Positions 15,987 to 24,034 of a DNA stretch of 64,000 nt are shown one piece after another. Each line of letters starts with the position of its first letter. Position 1 is the first letter of the stretch. Made by a program: the position numbers and the translations under genes. Below the pieces are notes generated by a model. It searched no databases and had not been told where the DNA came from. It was given only the letters and a program-made list of their open reading frames with translations. The stretch is from Erysipelotrichaceae bacterium (GTDB taxonomy: Bacteria > Bacillota_I > Bacilli_A > Erysipelotrichales > Erysipelotrichaceae): assembly GCA_017431825.1 (NCBI GenBank), contig JAFRKI010000014.1:1-64000 (forward strand). The letters run 5' to 3'.

Positions 15987-17474
15987 ATGCTCAAAGCACA
16001 TAACATCACCATTACCACTCACAAGGGCAGGAAACTGATCGATGACTTTTCCTATGTCCTTAATAAGGGTGAAAAGATAGCACTGATAGGCGAGGAAGGA
16101 AACGGAAAGAGCACTCTTCTTAAAGTACTGGCAGGGATCGATGTCAGCGATTATGTAGAGATAAACGGAAGCGTCGAATCAAGGGACAGAGTCGCCTATC
16201 TGCCGCAGACGATAAACGAAGACAAGGAAGTCTACGAATATATCCTAAACGGGAAAGACGAAGAAGAGATCGCTCAGGTATCCAGAAGGATGAAGACAGA
16301 CCTGAGCCCCTTTAAAGGAAGAAGACTGCAGGAACTCAGTGGGGGTGAAAGAGTACGTTCAGCATTGGCTAAAGTACTGCTGGAGGACCCTGACATATTG
16401 CTGCTGGATGAACCGACCAACGACCTTGATCTTAAAACGCTGATCTGGCTCGAAGAGTTCATCAGAAACAGCGACCTCGGCATCCTCTTCATTTCCCACG
16501 ATGAAACGCTGTTAAGGAACTGTGCCGAAGGTGTCGTCCATATCGAACAGTTCAAACGGAAAGCGGAACCCCATATTACCATCAGCGGTGAGTCCTACGA
16601 GGAATATCAGAAAAGAAGGATGCACACCATCGACAGGACCAATCAGCTGGCTGCCAAGGAAAAGGCCCAGCTGCGTAAACAGCTGGAACGCTACCGGCAG
16701 ATCTATCAGAAAGTCGAACACCGTCAGGCAACAATCTCCAGAGGTGATCCTCATGGCGGACAGATGCTCAAGAAGAAGATGAAGTCGCTTAAGGCTCAGG
16801 GAAGAAAGCTTGACGAAAAGAAAGACAAACAGACTCAGAAATACGAACCGGAAGAAGCCATCGACATCTTCTTCAATGAAGTGTCGGTAAATCCCAATAA
16901 GATACTTCTGGATGAATACATCCCTGAACTGAAGGCCGGAGAAAGGGGGCTTGCCAGAGACATCCATTTCCATATGAAAGGAAAAGACAGGATCTGCATC
17001 ATCGGTGAAAACGGCTGCGGCAAGACCACGTTACTGAAGATCCTTTATGAAAAGCTTAAGGAGAAGAGAGAACTGAATTGTGCGTATATGCCGCAGAACT
17101 ACAACGAACTCCTCGATTATAAGAAGAGTCCTCTGGACTATCTGGAGATGATATCGAACGACAGGACCAGAAGCGCATCGCTTTTAGGATCGTTGAGATT
17201 CACCACCGAAGAGATGACGCACAGGATCACGGATCTTTCCGAAGGGCAGAAATGCAAGACCCTCCTGGCCGGACTGATACTGTCCGATCCGGACGTTCTG
17301 ATCCTCGATGAACCGACCAGAAATCTCTCTCCGTTATCGGGTCCGGAGTTAAGACGGATGCTATGTGAATATAAGGGAGCCATCCTGGCAGTGTCCCATG
17401 ACCGTCTGTTTATCGAGGAAGTTGCAGATACCGTTTATGAACTTGATGAAACAGGACTGCATAAAATTGAATAA
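15987..17474 (+). CDS. ABC-F family ATPase (ribosome-acting, possibly antibiotic resistance)
   Basis: The 495-aa protein carries two ABC ATPase domains and no membrane segments. Walker A sites are GEEGNGKST and GENGCGKTT, signatures LSGGERVRSALAK and LSEGQKCKTLLAG, Walker B LLLDEPTNDLDL and LILDEPTRNLS. A long basic interdomain linker (about 200-290) would reach the ribosomal P/E region. ABC-F proteins displace drugs or assist stalled ribosomes. The second signature is degenerate (SEGQ). AAAGGAG before the ATG at 15987 decides the start over 15954. Leader elements suggest drug-induced expression, which is inference. Confidence 0.88.
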   Translation: MLKAHNITITTHKGRKLIDDFSYVLNKGEKIALIGEEGNGKSTLLKVLAGIDVSDYVEINGSVESRDRVAYLPQTINEDKEVYEYILNGKDEEEIAQVSRRMKTDLSPFKGRRLQELSGGERVRSALAKVLLEDPDILLLDEPTNDLDLKTLIWLEEFIRNSDLGILFISHDETLLRNCAEGVVHIEQFKRKAEPHITISGESYEEYQKRRMHTIDRTNQLAAKEKAQLRKQLERYRQIYQKVEHRQATISRGDPHGGQMLKKKMKSLKAQGRKLDEKKDKQTQKYEPEEAIDIFFNEVSVNPNKILLDEYIPELKAGERGLARDIHFHMKGKDRICIIGENGCGKTTLLKILYEKLKEKRELNCAYMPQNYNELLDYKKSPLDYLEMISNDRTRSASLLGSLRFTTEEMTHRITDLSEGQKCKTLLAGLILSDPDVLILDEPTRNLSPLSGPELRRMLCEYKGAILAVSHDRLFIEEVADTVYELDETGLHKIE

Positions 17475-17499
17475 AGATTATTGACGATTATCAATGATC

Positions 17500-17528
17500 A
17501 GCGGGCGTTACAAAAAAGCCCGCTTTTA
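17500..17528 (+). terminator. Terminator after ABC-F gene
   Basis: AGCGGGC/GCCCGCT stem with an A-rich loop and T-run. Confidence 0.88.
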
Positions 17529-17535
17529 TATTTCC

Positions 17536-17624
17536 GCAACCATACATTACAGAATACCCTGAAATCTGCTAATTTCGGTTGGTTGAATGCCCGGCAACCT
17601 TACATTACAATAATCATAGAAATC
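17536..17624 (+). repeat. Two direct repeats in the promoter region of the ABC cassette
   Basis: GCAACC(A/T)TACATTACA occurs at 17536 and 17594, and in each copy GAAATC follows 25 nt after the repeat start. The period is 58 bp. The repeats lie just before the ABC-ATPase start and may be operator copies. Confidence 0.5.
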
Positions 17625-17649
17625 ATATTATTCAGAACTGGAGGATCTT

Positions 17650-18372
17650 ATGAGCATTATTGAAGTAAGGAATCTGAAAAAGGAATATCCTTCCTTCACA
17701 CTGAAAGACATATCCTTCGATGTGAAAGAGGGAAGGATCACCGGCTTCATCGGCCGAAACGGAGCCGGCAAGACGACAACGATCAAATCCATGCTGAACC
17801 TGGTACATCCGAACAGTGGCGAGATAGACTTTTTCGGTTTACCGCTTAAGGACCATGAGGCAGAAATAAAGAAACAGATAGGCTACTCTACAGGAACCGT
17901 CAGCTGGTATCCGCGTAAGAAGATAAAGGACATCGTAGCCATCATCAGGGAATTCTATGAGAGCTGGGATGACGAAGCGTATCGGAAGTATCTCAAACTG
18001 TTTGACCTGGATGAGAATAAGACGCCAAAGGAATTGTCAGAAGGAATGAAAGTCAAATTCAATCTTTTGATAGCTTTATCCCATGGTGCGAAGATACTGA
18101 TACTGGATGAACCGACCAGCGGTCTTGATCCGTTCTCAAGAGATGAACTTCTGGATATCTTTACTGAACTTAAGGAACACGGCGTTGCGGTATTCTTCTC
18201 CACCCATATCACATCGGATCTGGAAAAGTGTGCTGATGATATCGTCTATATATCAGACGGTGAAATCATGGCAGCCATGCCTAAGAAAGAATTCATGAAG
18301 GAATATTCCAAGGACGATGAAAGCCTTGAAGATACGATACTGCGTATGGAAAGGAGCAGGACCAATGCGTAA
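17650..18372 (+). CDS. ABC transporter ATP-binding protein (YtrB-like)
   Basis: The 240-aa single ABC domain has Walker A GRNGAGKTTT (about 35-44), signature ELSEGMKVKFNL and Walker B ILILDEPTSGLDPFSR, with H-loop STHI. Length and signature fit the YtrB/BcrA-type class with ABC-2 permeases. It powers the permease encoded downstream with which it overlaps. TGGAGGAT precedes the start. The downstream XRE/AbrB regulator belongs to the same operon. Confidence 0.9.
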   Translation: MSIIEVRNLKKEYPSFTLKDISFDVKEGRITGFIGRNGAGKTTTIKSMLNLVHPNSGEIDFFGLPLKDHEAEIKKQIGYSTGTVSWYPRKKIKDIVAIIREFYESWDDEAYRKYLKLFDLDENKTPKELSEGMKVKFNLLIALSHGAKILILDEPTSGLDPFSRDELLDIFTELKEHGVAVFFSTHITSDLEKCADDIVYISDGEIMAAMPKKEFMKEYSKDDESLEDTILRMERSRTNA

Positions 18373-19018
18373 CATCATGCGTAAGGAAATGAAGCTTTGT
18401 GCTTCACCGATAACCTACTGGTTCATTCTTTTCGGACTGATGTTTTTCCTGCCGGGATATCCGATCCTGTGCGGAGCCTTCTTCACGACGCTTGGCATCT
18501 ATCAGGGATTCCTCTATGCCCGTGAAGCCAATGACATCGAATTCTCGGCATTGCTTCCTATCGGAAAAAAAGATGTCGTTAAAGGCAAGTATCTGTTTGT
18601 GTGTCTTATCGAAGGCTGTGCACTTCTGCTGATGCTGGCGGTCGCACTAATAAGGATGACGGCCCTGGCAGATTCCGTCGTGTACTTATCAAACGCCTTG
18701 ATGAACGCCAACCTCTTTGCGCTAGGCGGAGCCTTGCTGATCTTTGGGGTATTCAATGTGGTCTTCCTGGGCGGATTCTTCAAAACGGCATACAATATGG
18801 GCAAACCGTTCATCATCTATATAATCGTATCTTTTATGTTCATCATCGTTCTGGAAGCACTGCATCATTTCCCGGAACTTGGCGTTCTCAATTCATTCGG
18901 CTTCGATAATATCGGGCTGCAGGTGCTGCTGTTGCTTATGGGACTGGCGGCATTCGTTATAATGACGCTGCTGTCATACAGAAGATCGTGCCGTAACTTT
19001 GAAAAGATCGATCTGTAA
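18365..19018 (+). CDS. ABC-2 type transporter permease
   Basis: About 217 residues with six hydrophobic segments. The N-terminus MRNIMRKEMKLCASPITYWF matches the short cytosolic helix before TM1 in YtrC/ABC2_membrane_5 permeases. The start at 18365 overlaps the ATPase stop and has AAGGAG in front; a longer frame reaching 18317 lacks a ribosome site. Together with the ATPase it forms an exporter of unknown substrate, possibly linked to cell envelope stress. Confidence 0.82.
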   Translation: MRNIMRKEMKLCASPITYWFILFGLMFFLPGYPILCGAFFTTLGIYQGFLYAREANDIEFSALLPIGKKDVVKGKYLFVCLIEGCALLLMLAVALIRMTALADSVVYLSNALMNANLFALGGALLIFGVFNVVFLGGFFKTAYNMGKPFIIYIIVSFMFIIVLEALHHFPELGVLNSFGFDNIGLQVLLLLMGLAAFVIMTLLSYRRSCRNFEKIDL

Positions 19019-19040
19019 CCGATCGAAGGGAGACTGTAAT

Positions 19041-19481
19041 ATGTTAAAAGGCAACCTGATCATGCTGAGAAATATGCGTGCTTATTCCCAGGAACAGATA
19101 GCTGAAAAGATCGGCATCTCGAGACAAGCATATGCTAAATGGGAAAGCGGAGCTACCGTTCCGGATATCGAAAAATGCAAGCTGCTGGCGGACGTATACG
19201 GTGTGACCATAGATTCTCTCATCAAGGATGAAAAAGTAGAGGGTATCGGCACGATACCTCCCGGCCCTGCCGGCAAGAATATCTGGGGAACGGTCACCGT
19301 CAATGACAGAGGACAGATAGTTATTCCCAAAGCTGCCAGAGACAAGTTCGGCATCATAAACGGAACGAGGCTGGTCGTCTGCAGTGATGAGACAGGCATT
19401 GCGCTTCTGCCGGTAGAGGCTTTTGAAGCCGGTCTGAAGGATCTGATGAAATCGGCTTTCAGTGATGCGGATAAAGGCTGA
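19041..19481 (+). CDS. XRE-family regulator with C-terminal SpoVT/AbrB domain
   Basis: The 146-aa protein has an N-terminal helix-turn-helix (about 5-60; YSQEQIAEKIGISRQAYAKWE) and a swapped-hairpin AbrB domain (about 80-125; GTVTVNDRGQIVIPKAARDKF). Both halves bind DNA. AAGGGAG precedes the ATG at 19041; an earlier ATG at 18999 lies inside the permease gene. As third gene of the ABC operon it probably regulates that operon, perhaps through the repeats at 17536-17624. Confidence 0.88.
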   Translation: MLKGNLIMLRNMRAYSQEQIAEKIGISRQAYAKWESGATVPDIEKCKLLADVYGVTIDSLIKDEKVEGIGTIPPGPAGKNIWGTVTVNDRGQIVIPKAARDKFGIINGTRLVVCSDETGIALLPVEAFEAGLKDLMKSAFSDADKG

Positions 19482-19508
19482 TAAGTAAAGACCATAACGG
19501 CAATATCG

Positions 19509-19531
19509 AAGGACCATGGCGGTCCTTTTTG
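19509..19531 (+). terminator. Terminator of the ABC/XRE operon
   Basis: AAGGACC/GGTCCTT stem, 5-nt loop, T-run. Confidence 0.85.
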
Positions 19532-19556
19532 TTTAGTATCCGGATAAGACATTTTA

Positions 19557-19586
19557 TTGAATGTTGCAAAGACATTAACATATAAT
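19557..19586 (+). promoter_or_regulatory. Promoter of the Ig-like secreted protein gene
   Basis: TTGAAT and TATAAT with an 18-bp spacer. A CATGGC-TT-GCCATG palindrome lies in the leader at 19611-19624. Confidence 0.6.
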
Positions 19587-19640
19587 AAATCTCGTAAAGA
19601 GTGTTTTAGTCATGGCTTGCCATGATCAAGGGGGATTATT

Positions 19641-20813
19641 ATGAGCAGGTCTATCAAAACCAAAACATTACGTATCATCCTGTGCCTCTTAATGGCAATA
19701 GCACTGCTGCCGTTAATAAGCAACACTGCCGAAGCAGCTGAAAGACGTGAAGAATTCGTGGTCACGAAAGGTCCGCAGGACGCTGCATTTACCTATACAG
19801 GTACTCATTTTGAAATCACCGGCGATGACGGCGGAGATCAGGACGGTGTCTTTATTACCCCTGAAAAAACCATGACCGTCGCCTCAACAGACGGAACAGT
19901 TATAACCAAACTGGTAATGACCCGCAGTTATTATACTGCAGACGGTACTCTGGCAGACAAAGGAACTGTGACCGTTTCCGGTAATACCATCACCGTTACC
20001 GGTATCAACGACACAAGCGTTACGATCTCTCACGCAGACGGCGACGGTTTTTATAAGTATGTACAGATCAATAACGTCAAAGTCTATTATGAAGATGATG
20101 ACATCCTTGCGGAGAATATCACTTTAGATTCGGAAAGTCTTGAACTCGAAGAAGGAGATACTGCCGTTATCAGTGCGACCGTTACTCCGGACAATGCGAC
20201 CTATACTGTCGCTAATATCACCTGGAAGAGCAGCGATGAGTCTGTAGCTACAGTCGATCAGAACGGAAAGGTCACTGCTGTCGGCGAAGGAGAAGCCGAT
20301 ATTAGTGCTACGATCACCAACGGTTCCGATTACACCGACGACGATGTCACAGTGACCTGCAAGGTAACGGTAAAGAATCTGGTAGTTATCAGTAATATCG
20401 AACTGAAGATCGATGCCCCTGTAGGCGGTGACAAAGTAACTGCAGATCACAGCGATCCTGATGATCCGGATTCTCCATATAACTGGCTGACCCAGAATCC
20501 AAAGCCGAAAGTAACTTCTCTAAATAACGATGTTGAACTGACACAGATTCAGGGAGAAAAGATCGCTTTATGGCTCAATGAAGAGGAAGGCGTGTTTGCG
20601 GGGACATTCGTTGGCGGCAAGAAGTACAGAGTCATGGGCGTCATCCAGCCTAAAGAAGGATATAAGATTGCGGACGAATTCAAGCTGACGATCAACGGAA
20701 CGGAAGTCACCGATTTCTACAGCAACGCTCCCGGAATGGTATTATTCACTTATACCGTGACAGCAGTGAAAAACAACCCTCCGTATATCGTGCCTGATAC
20801 TTCCGTAAAATAA
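19641..20813 (+). CDS. Secreted protein with bacterial Ig-like (BIG2) domain
   Basis: The 390-aa protein starts with a signal peptide (basic MSRSIKTKTLR, hydrophobic core to about 27, cleavage near AEAAE). A central BIG2 domain (about 155-245) has LEEGDTAVISATVTPDNAT and VTAVGEGEADISAT. Flanking beta-rich segments are unassigned. There is no LPxTG motif, lipobox or C-terminal anchor, so it is secreted or loosely wall-bound. AAGGGGG precedes the ATG. It is monocistronic with its own promoter and terminator. Confidence 0.85.
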   Translation: MSRSIKTKTLRIILCLLMAIALLPLISNTAEAAERREEFVVTKGPQDAAFTYTGTHFEITGDDGGDQDGVFITPEKTMTVASTDGTVITKLVMTRSYYTADGTLADKGTVTVSGNTITVTGINDTSVTISHADGDGFYKYVQINNVKVYYEDDDILAENITLDSESLELEEGDTAVISATVTPDNATYTVANITWKSSDESVATVDQNGKVTAVGEGEADISATITNGSDYTDDDVTVTCKVTVKNLVVISNIELKIDAPVGGDKVTADHSDPDDPDSPYNWLTQNPKPKVTSLNNDVELTQIQGEKIALWLNEEEGVFAGTFVGGKKYRVMGVIQPKEGYKIADEFKLTINGTEVTDFYSNAPGMVLFTYTVTAVKNNPPYIVPDTSVK

Positions 20814-20822
20814 TAAAATATG

Positions 20823-20850
20823 AACAGAGCTCAAGGGCTCTGTTTTATAT
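20823..20850 (+). terminator. Terminator after Ig-like gene
   Basis: AACAGAGC/GCTCTGTT stem with T-run; its tail merges with the next TATAAT box. Confidence 0.85.
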
Positions 20851-20853
20851 AAT
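20848..20853 (+). promoter_or_regulatory. Candidate -10 box (TATAAT) before GNAT gene
   Basis: TATAAT is followed by six bases, then GTG and ATG codons at 20860 and 20863. No Shine-Dalgarno sequence is present. Confidence 0.45.
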
Positions 20854-20862
20854 AAAGACGTG

Positions 20863-21324
20863 ATGAAAACGATGGAAAAGTATGTGATCAGAAAAGCGAC
20901 TGAAAAGGATCTGTCGAGAATAGCGGAAATACTGGTATTCGTGAAAAGAGTAAAGTTCCGTCCTATCTTCAAGGATGATGATTATTCTTTTAATGAGCTG
21001 CAGGTAATATCCGTAGCCAAAGAGTATTCCAAGCCTGAGATACTTGGCAATATCTGGGTATATGACGACGGCATCGTCAAGGGAATGATCCATATCGAAG
21101 GCAAGGAAATAAAGGAACTCTATGTGGATTACTTCTTTCAGGGAAAGAAGATAGGAGGCAGACTGATCGAGTTCGCAAAGAACGAACATGACGTCCGTTT
21201 CCTGTGGGTGATCGAAAAGAACCTCAACGGCATCAGATTCTATGAAAGGCACGGTTTTCATCTCACGGATAAGAAGGAGTTTGAAGAAGGAACGACGGAA
21301 TATCTTGTGATGATGGAAAGATGA
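20863..21324 (+). CDS. GNAT-family N-acetyltransferase
   Basis: A protein of about 153 aa with the GNAT core: an N-terminal IRKATEKDLSRIAEIL, acetyl-CoA binding region KELYVDYFFQGKKIGGRLIEFA (Q/R-x-x-G-x-G/A variant) and terminal NGIRFYERHGF. Substrate is unknown. A GTG at 20860 directly precedes the ATG; either could be used. No ribosome site is visible and TATAAT lies just upstream. Confidence 0.85.
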   Translation: MKTMEKYVIRKATEKDLSRIAEILVFVKRVKFRPIFKDDDYSFNELQVISVAKEYSKPEILGNIWVYDDGIVKGMIHIEGKEIKELYVDYFFQGKKIGGRLIEFAKNEHDVRFLWVIEKNLNGIRFYERHGFHLTDKKEFEEGTTEYLVMMER

Positions 21325-21350
21325 CCTTATACCATAAGTGCATATTAATA

Positions 21351-21377
21351 AAGGACCTGTGATATACAGGTTTTTAT
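21351..21377 (+). terminator. Terminator after GNAT gene
   Basis: ACCTG/CAGGT stem with a 7-nt loop and five T residues; the stem is short. Confidence 0.6.
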
Positions 21378-21404
21378 TGCGCAGGCAGATGACTGATATA
21401 TAAT
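21377..21404 (+). promoter_or_regulatory. Promoter of HMA/ZIP metal operon
   Basis: TTGCGC at 21377-21382 and TATAAT at 21399-21404 (16-bp spacer), followed directly by a palindromic operator. Confidence 0.6.
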
Positions 21405-21410
21405 AGAATA

Positions 21411-21431
21411 AGGTTAGTTAAGACTAACTAT
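21411..21431. promoter_or_regulatory. Palindromic operator GTTAGT-TAAG-ACTAAC
   Basis: A perfect 6-bp inverted repeat (8 bp if GG/TA edges are ignored) at the expected transcription start of the metal operon. The TTAG/CTAA half-sites resemble those of DtxR/MntR-family metal repressors; regulator identity is inferred. Confidence 0.55.
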
Positions 21432-21442
21432 CAGGAGGTAAT

Positions 21443-21691
21443 ATGAACAGGATAGTTTTAAAGATAGACGGCATGGCCTGCAGCATGTGCGAGTCACATA
21501 TAAACGATACGGTAAGGAAGGTCCTTCCGGAAGCCGATAAGGTCAGATCATCTCATAAGAAGGGCGAAACGGAATTCCTCTATGAAGGAGACTTCGATCA
21601 GGAAAAGCTGAAGGAGGCCATTAATGAGACGGGCTATGAATGCGTTGATATAAACGTTGCTCCTTATGAGAAGAAAGGACTGTTCCGTTAA
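21443..21691 (+). CDS. Heavy-metal-associated (HMA) domain protein
   Basis: An 82-aa ferredoxin-like HMA domain with metal motif GMACSMCESH (about 10-19), where the two Cys bind a soft metal such as Cu+ or Zn2+. AGGAGG precedes the ATG. The stop overlaps the ZIP transporter start (TAATG), so they are translated together. It may chaperone metal for the transporter or act as a buffer. Confidence 0.88.
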   Translation: MNRIVLKIDGMACSMCESHINDTVRKVLPEADKVRSSHKKGETEFLYEGDFDQEKLKEAINETGYECVDINVAPYEKKGLFR

Positions 21692-22479
21692 TGATCCTTA
21701 ACCGTACGGTCATACTGGGACTGCTTATTCCGTTTATCGGAACGGCTGCCGGATCGCTGGGCGTTTTCTTCATGAGAAAAGAGATGAAGCTGACGGTACA
21801 GAAATCGCTGACCGGCTTTGCGTCGGGAGTGATGACGGCGGCTTCGATCTGGAGCCTGCTGATACCGGCCATGGAGCAGTCTTCGCATCTGGAGAAATGG
21901 TCATTCATGCCGGCAGTGGTCGGTTTCTGGCTGGGCATCCTTTTCCTGCTGTTCCTGGATACGGTGACGCCGCACCTGCATATGCATACGGATAAGGTGG
22001 AAGGTCCTTTAAGTTCTCTTCATAAGACGACGATGATGCTGCTGGCGGTAACGCTGCACAACATACCGGAAGGAATGGCGGTAGGCGTAGTCTATGCGGC
22101 CTTCATATCGGGTTCAGCAAACATTAGTGCCGGTGCCGCACTGGCTCTGGCACTGGGCATTGCCATCCAGAATTTTCCGGAAGGCGCCATCGTTTCGATG
22201 CCTTTACATGCGGGTGGCGAGAGCAAAAACAGAGCTTTTCTTGGCGGCGTACTTTCCGGTGCCGTTGAGCCGCTCTTTGGCCTGCTGACAGTAGTCGCTT
22301 CCAAGACGATCGTTCCGATCATGCCTTATACGCTGAGCTTTGCGGCCGGAGCGATGCTCTATGTCGTTGTCGAAGAACTGATCCCGGAAATGTCTTCCGG
22401 TGAACATTCCAATATCGGTGTCGTCATGTTTTCGATCGGCTTTACGGTGATGATGGCACTGGACGTGGCTTTGGGTTAG
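21691..22479 (+). CDS. ZIP-family divalent metal transporter
   Basis: The 262-aa membrane protein has eight predicted helices. It contains the ZIP signatures TLHNIPEGMAVG in TM4 and IQNFPEGAIVSMPL in TM5, which form the binuclear metal site. There is a His-rich loop HLHMHTD before TM4. It imports Zn2+, Fe2+ or Mn2+. It overlaps the HMA gene by one base. Operator symmetry upstream suggests metal-dependent repression. Confidence 0.92.
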   Translation: MILNRTVILGLLIPFIGTAAGSLGVFFMRKEMKLTVQKSLTGFASGVMTAASIWSLLIPAMEQSSHLEKWSFMPAVVGFWLGILFLLFLDTVTPHLHMHTDKVEGPLSSLHKTTMMLLAVTLHNIPEGMAVGVVYAAFISGSANISAGAALALALGIAIQNFPEGAIVSMPLHAGGESKNRAFLGGVLSGAVEPLFGLLTVVASKTIVPIMPYTLSFAAGAMLYVVVEELIPEMSSGEHSNIGVVMFSIGFTVMMALDVALG

Positions 22480-22492
22480 AAGGAGAAACAAT

Positions 22493-22714
22493 ATGACGGT
22501 TACTATCATCTTATCAGCAATATCGATAGCAGCTCTGTGCCTGCTTTTATATGCGGCAGTAGCTCTTATACAGGATAGACGTTTTTTTACGACGGCACCG
22601 AAGGATATTCAGGCAGCGGCTTTGGAACATGAGGAACGTTTCCCGGGTCAGAGGATCATGCGGAATACTTTACGTTGCATCCTGAAGATTTTTCAAAACG
22701 GCTCAGGAAACTGA
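22493..22714 (+). CDS. Small membrane protein, possibly frameshifted
   Basis: A 73-aa protein with one N-terminal transmembrane helix (about 4-26) and a soluble tail PKDIQAAALEHEERFPGQ. AAGGAG precedes the start. Near 22650 the reading frame may have shifted: the other frame continues as HAEYFTLHPEDFSKRLRKLI and ends overlapping the next gene start, which looks more protein-like than the Arg/Cys-rich annotated end. Family not recognised. Confidence 0.5.
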   Translation: MTVTIILSAISIAALCLLLYAAVALIQDRRFFTTAPKDIQAAALEHEERFPGQRIMRNTLRCILKIFQNGSGN

Positions 22715-22732
22715 TCGAAAAGGAGGAAGGAT

Positions 22733-23509
22733 ATGCTGGTACATGAATTCGGTGATAAGAAAAACCCGGTGATCGTTCTGCTTCCGGGAACGGCCTGTTA
22801 CTGGAAAGGCAATTTCGGACATGTCATCGATGAACTGAGCCAAGACTTCCTGGTCGCTTCCGTTTCCTATACGGGTTTTGATGAAGAGGATAAAGGAACC
22901 TTTCACAGCGTTACCGAAGAAGTTGAGCTGATCGAAGATTATGTGAACGAACATTATAACGGAAACATCCTCTGTGCATACGGCTGCTCCTTAGGCGGTT
23001 CACTGGTAGGGCTGCTGACCCAAAGAAACAGGATAAAGATGAAATATGGGATCCTTGGAAGCAGTGATCTGGATGAATGCGGTCCCGTAAAAGCGAAGCT
23101 GCTGGGGAAACTCTTCACAAAGCTCGTCTATCCTCTGATCCATGAAGGCCGTTTCCGAAACAGGCTTCTGCAGAAACGCTACGAGAAGCGCATGGCTGAA
23201 GACGACCCTTACAATCAGGCTTTCATGGCTATCGTCGGCAGCAATGAACACGATATGTCTTTCCTGTCCAGAGAAAGCCTGTATAATCAGTTCGTTAGTG
23301 ATCCGATCACTCCGTTAGATGAAAAGATCGATAACGGCTATACGCAGATCCATGTCTTCTATGCCTTAAAGATGGGAGAGAAATACAGGGAATGCTATCT
23401 CAGACATTTCAAGGATCCCGTCATTCATGAACACGATCTTCGTCATGAGGAACTGCTTGCCCTCTATCCTGAAAAATGGTGTGAACTGATAAGGGAGATC
23501 TGCTTATGA
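22733..23509 (+). CDS. Alpha/beta-hydrolase fold protein
   Basis: The 258-aa protein begins with LLPGTACYWKGNFG (oxyanion region) and has the nucleophile elbow AYGCSLGGSLVG (Ser about 88). A likely acid lies in the C-terminal half and a His in the segment HEHDLRHEE. Substrate is unknown. AAAAGGAGGAAGG precedes the ATG. The downstream membrane protein overlaps its stop, so they are coupled. Confidence 0.82.
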   Translation: MLVHEFGDKKNPVIVLLPGTACYWKGNFGHVIDELSQDFLVASVSYTGFDEEDKGTFHSVTEEVELIEDYVNEHYNGNILCAYGCSLGGSLVGLLTQRNRIKMKYGILGSSDLDECGPVKAKLLGKLFTKLVYPLIHEGRFRNRLLQKRYEKRMAEDDPYNQAFMAIVGSNEHDMSFLSRESLYNQFVSDPITPLDEKIDNGYTQIHVFYALKMGEKYRECYLRHFKDPVIHEHDLRHEELLALYPEKWCELIREICL

Positions 23510-24000
23510 AGTATCTGATAGAACTGCTGGCATTCTGTGCGCTTTTTACGATGATGGTCAAATATGCGGTAAGAGGCGGAGCGATCGATGGGCTTTATTT
23601 CTATCCCAAGGAAGTTCAGGACAGGGCTATAGCTATCGGATTGACAAGCAGGGAAATGATGAACAGAAAAAGAAAGGAATTCATGCCGCTGTTCTTTATC
23701 GTCATGACCGGTGCCTTGCTGTTCATCATCGCTTATGTAAATAATGTCGGAGACTTCAGAACGGCTTACCTGCAGTCTCTGCTGTTCCTTGAAGTGATGA
23801 ACTGGTATGACGGTATCGTTATCGATAAGATCTGGGTGGGCTTCAGCAGATTCTGGCTATTGCCGGGAACGGAAGACCTGCCTTATGTGCAGACCTGGAA
23901 ACAGGTGCTTAAAAAAAGAAGCATCCTATCTCTTATATGGATAGCGGGAGCTGCTGTTACTGCACTGCTTGTCGTGCTGATGGGATACGTGCTTAAATAA
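23506..24000 (+). CDS. Integral membrane protein of unknown function, 164 aa
   Basis: About four hydrophobic segments, with a conserved-looking central part EVMNWYDGIVIDKIWVGFSR followed by WLLPGTEDLPYV. The start overlaps the hydrolase stop (ATGA). No function is recognised. It ends the operon that begins with the HMA gene; a bidirectional terminator follows. Confidence 0.7.
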   Translation: MKYLIELLAFCALFTMMVKYAVRGGAIDGLYFYPKEVQDRAIAIGLTSREMMNRKRKEFMPLFFIVMTGALLFIIAYVNNVGDFRTAYLQSLLFLEVMNWYDGIVIDKIWVGFSRFWLLPGTEDLPYVQTWKQVLKKRSILSLIWIAGAAVTALLVVLMGYVLK

Positions 24001-24006
24001 AAAAAG

Positions 24007-24032
24007 AAAACCTCACACAAGTGAGGTTTTAT
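24007..24032. terminator. Bidirectional terminator
   Basis: AAAACCTCAC/GTGAGGTTTT perfect 10-bp stem with a 4-nt loop between convergent genes. Confidence 0.92.
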
Positions 24033-24034
24033 TA

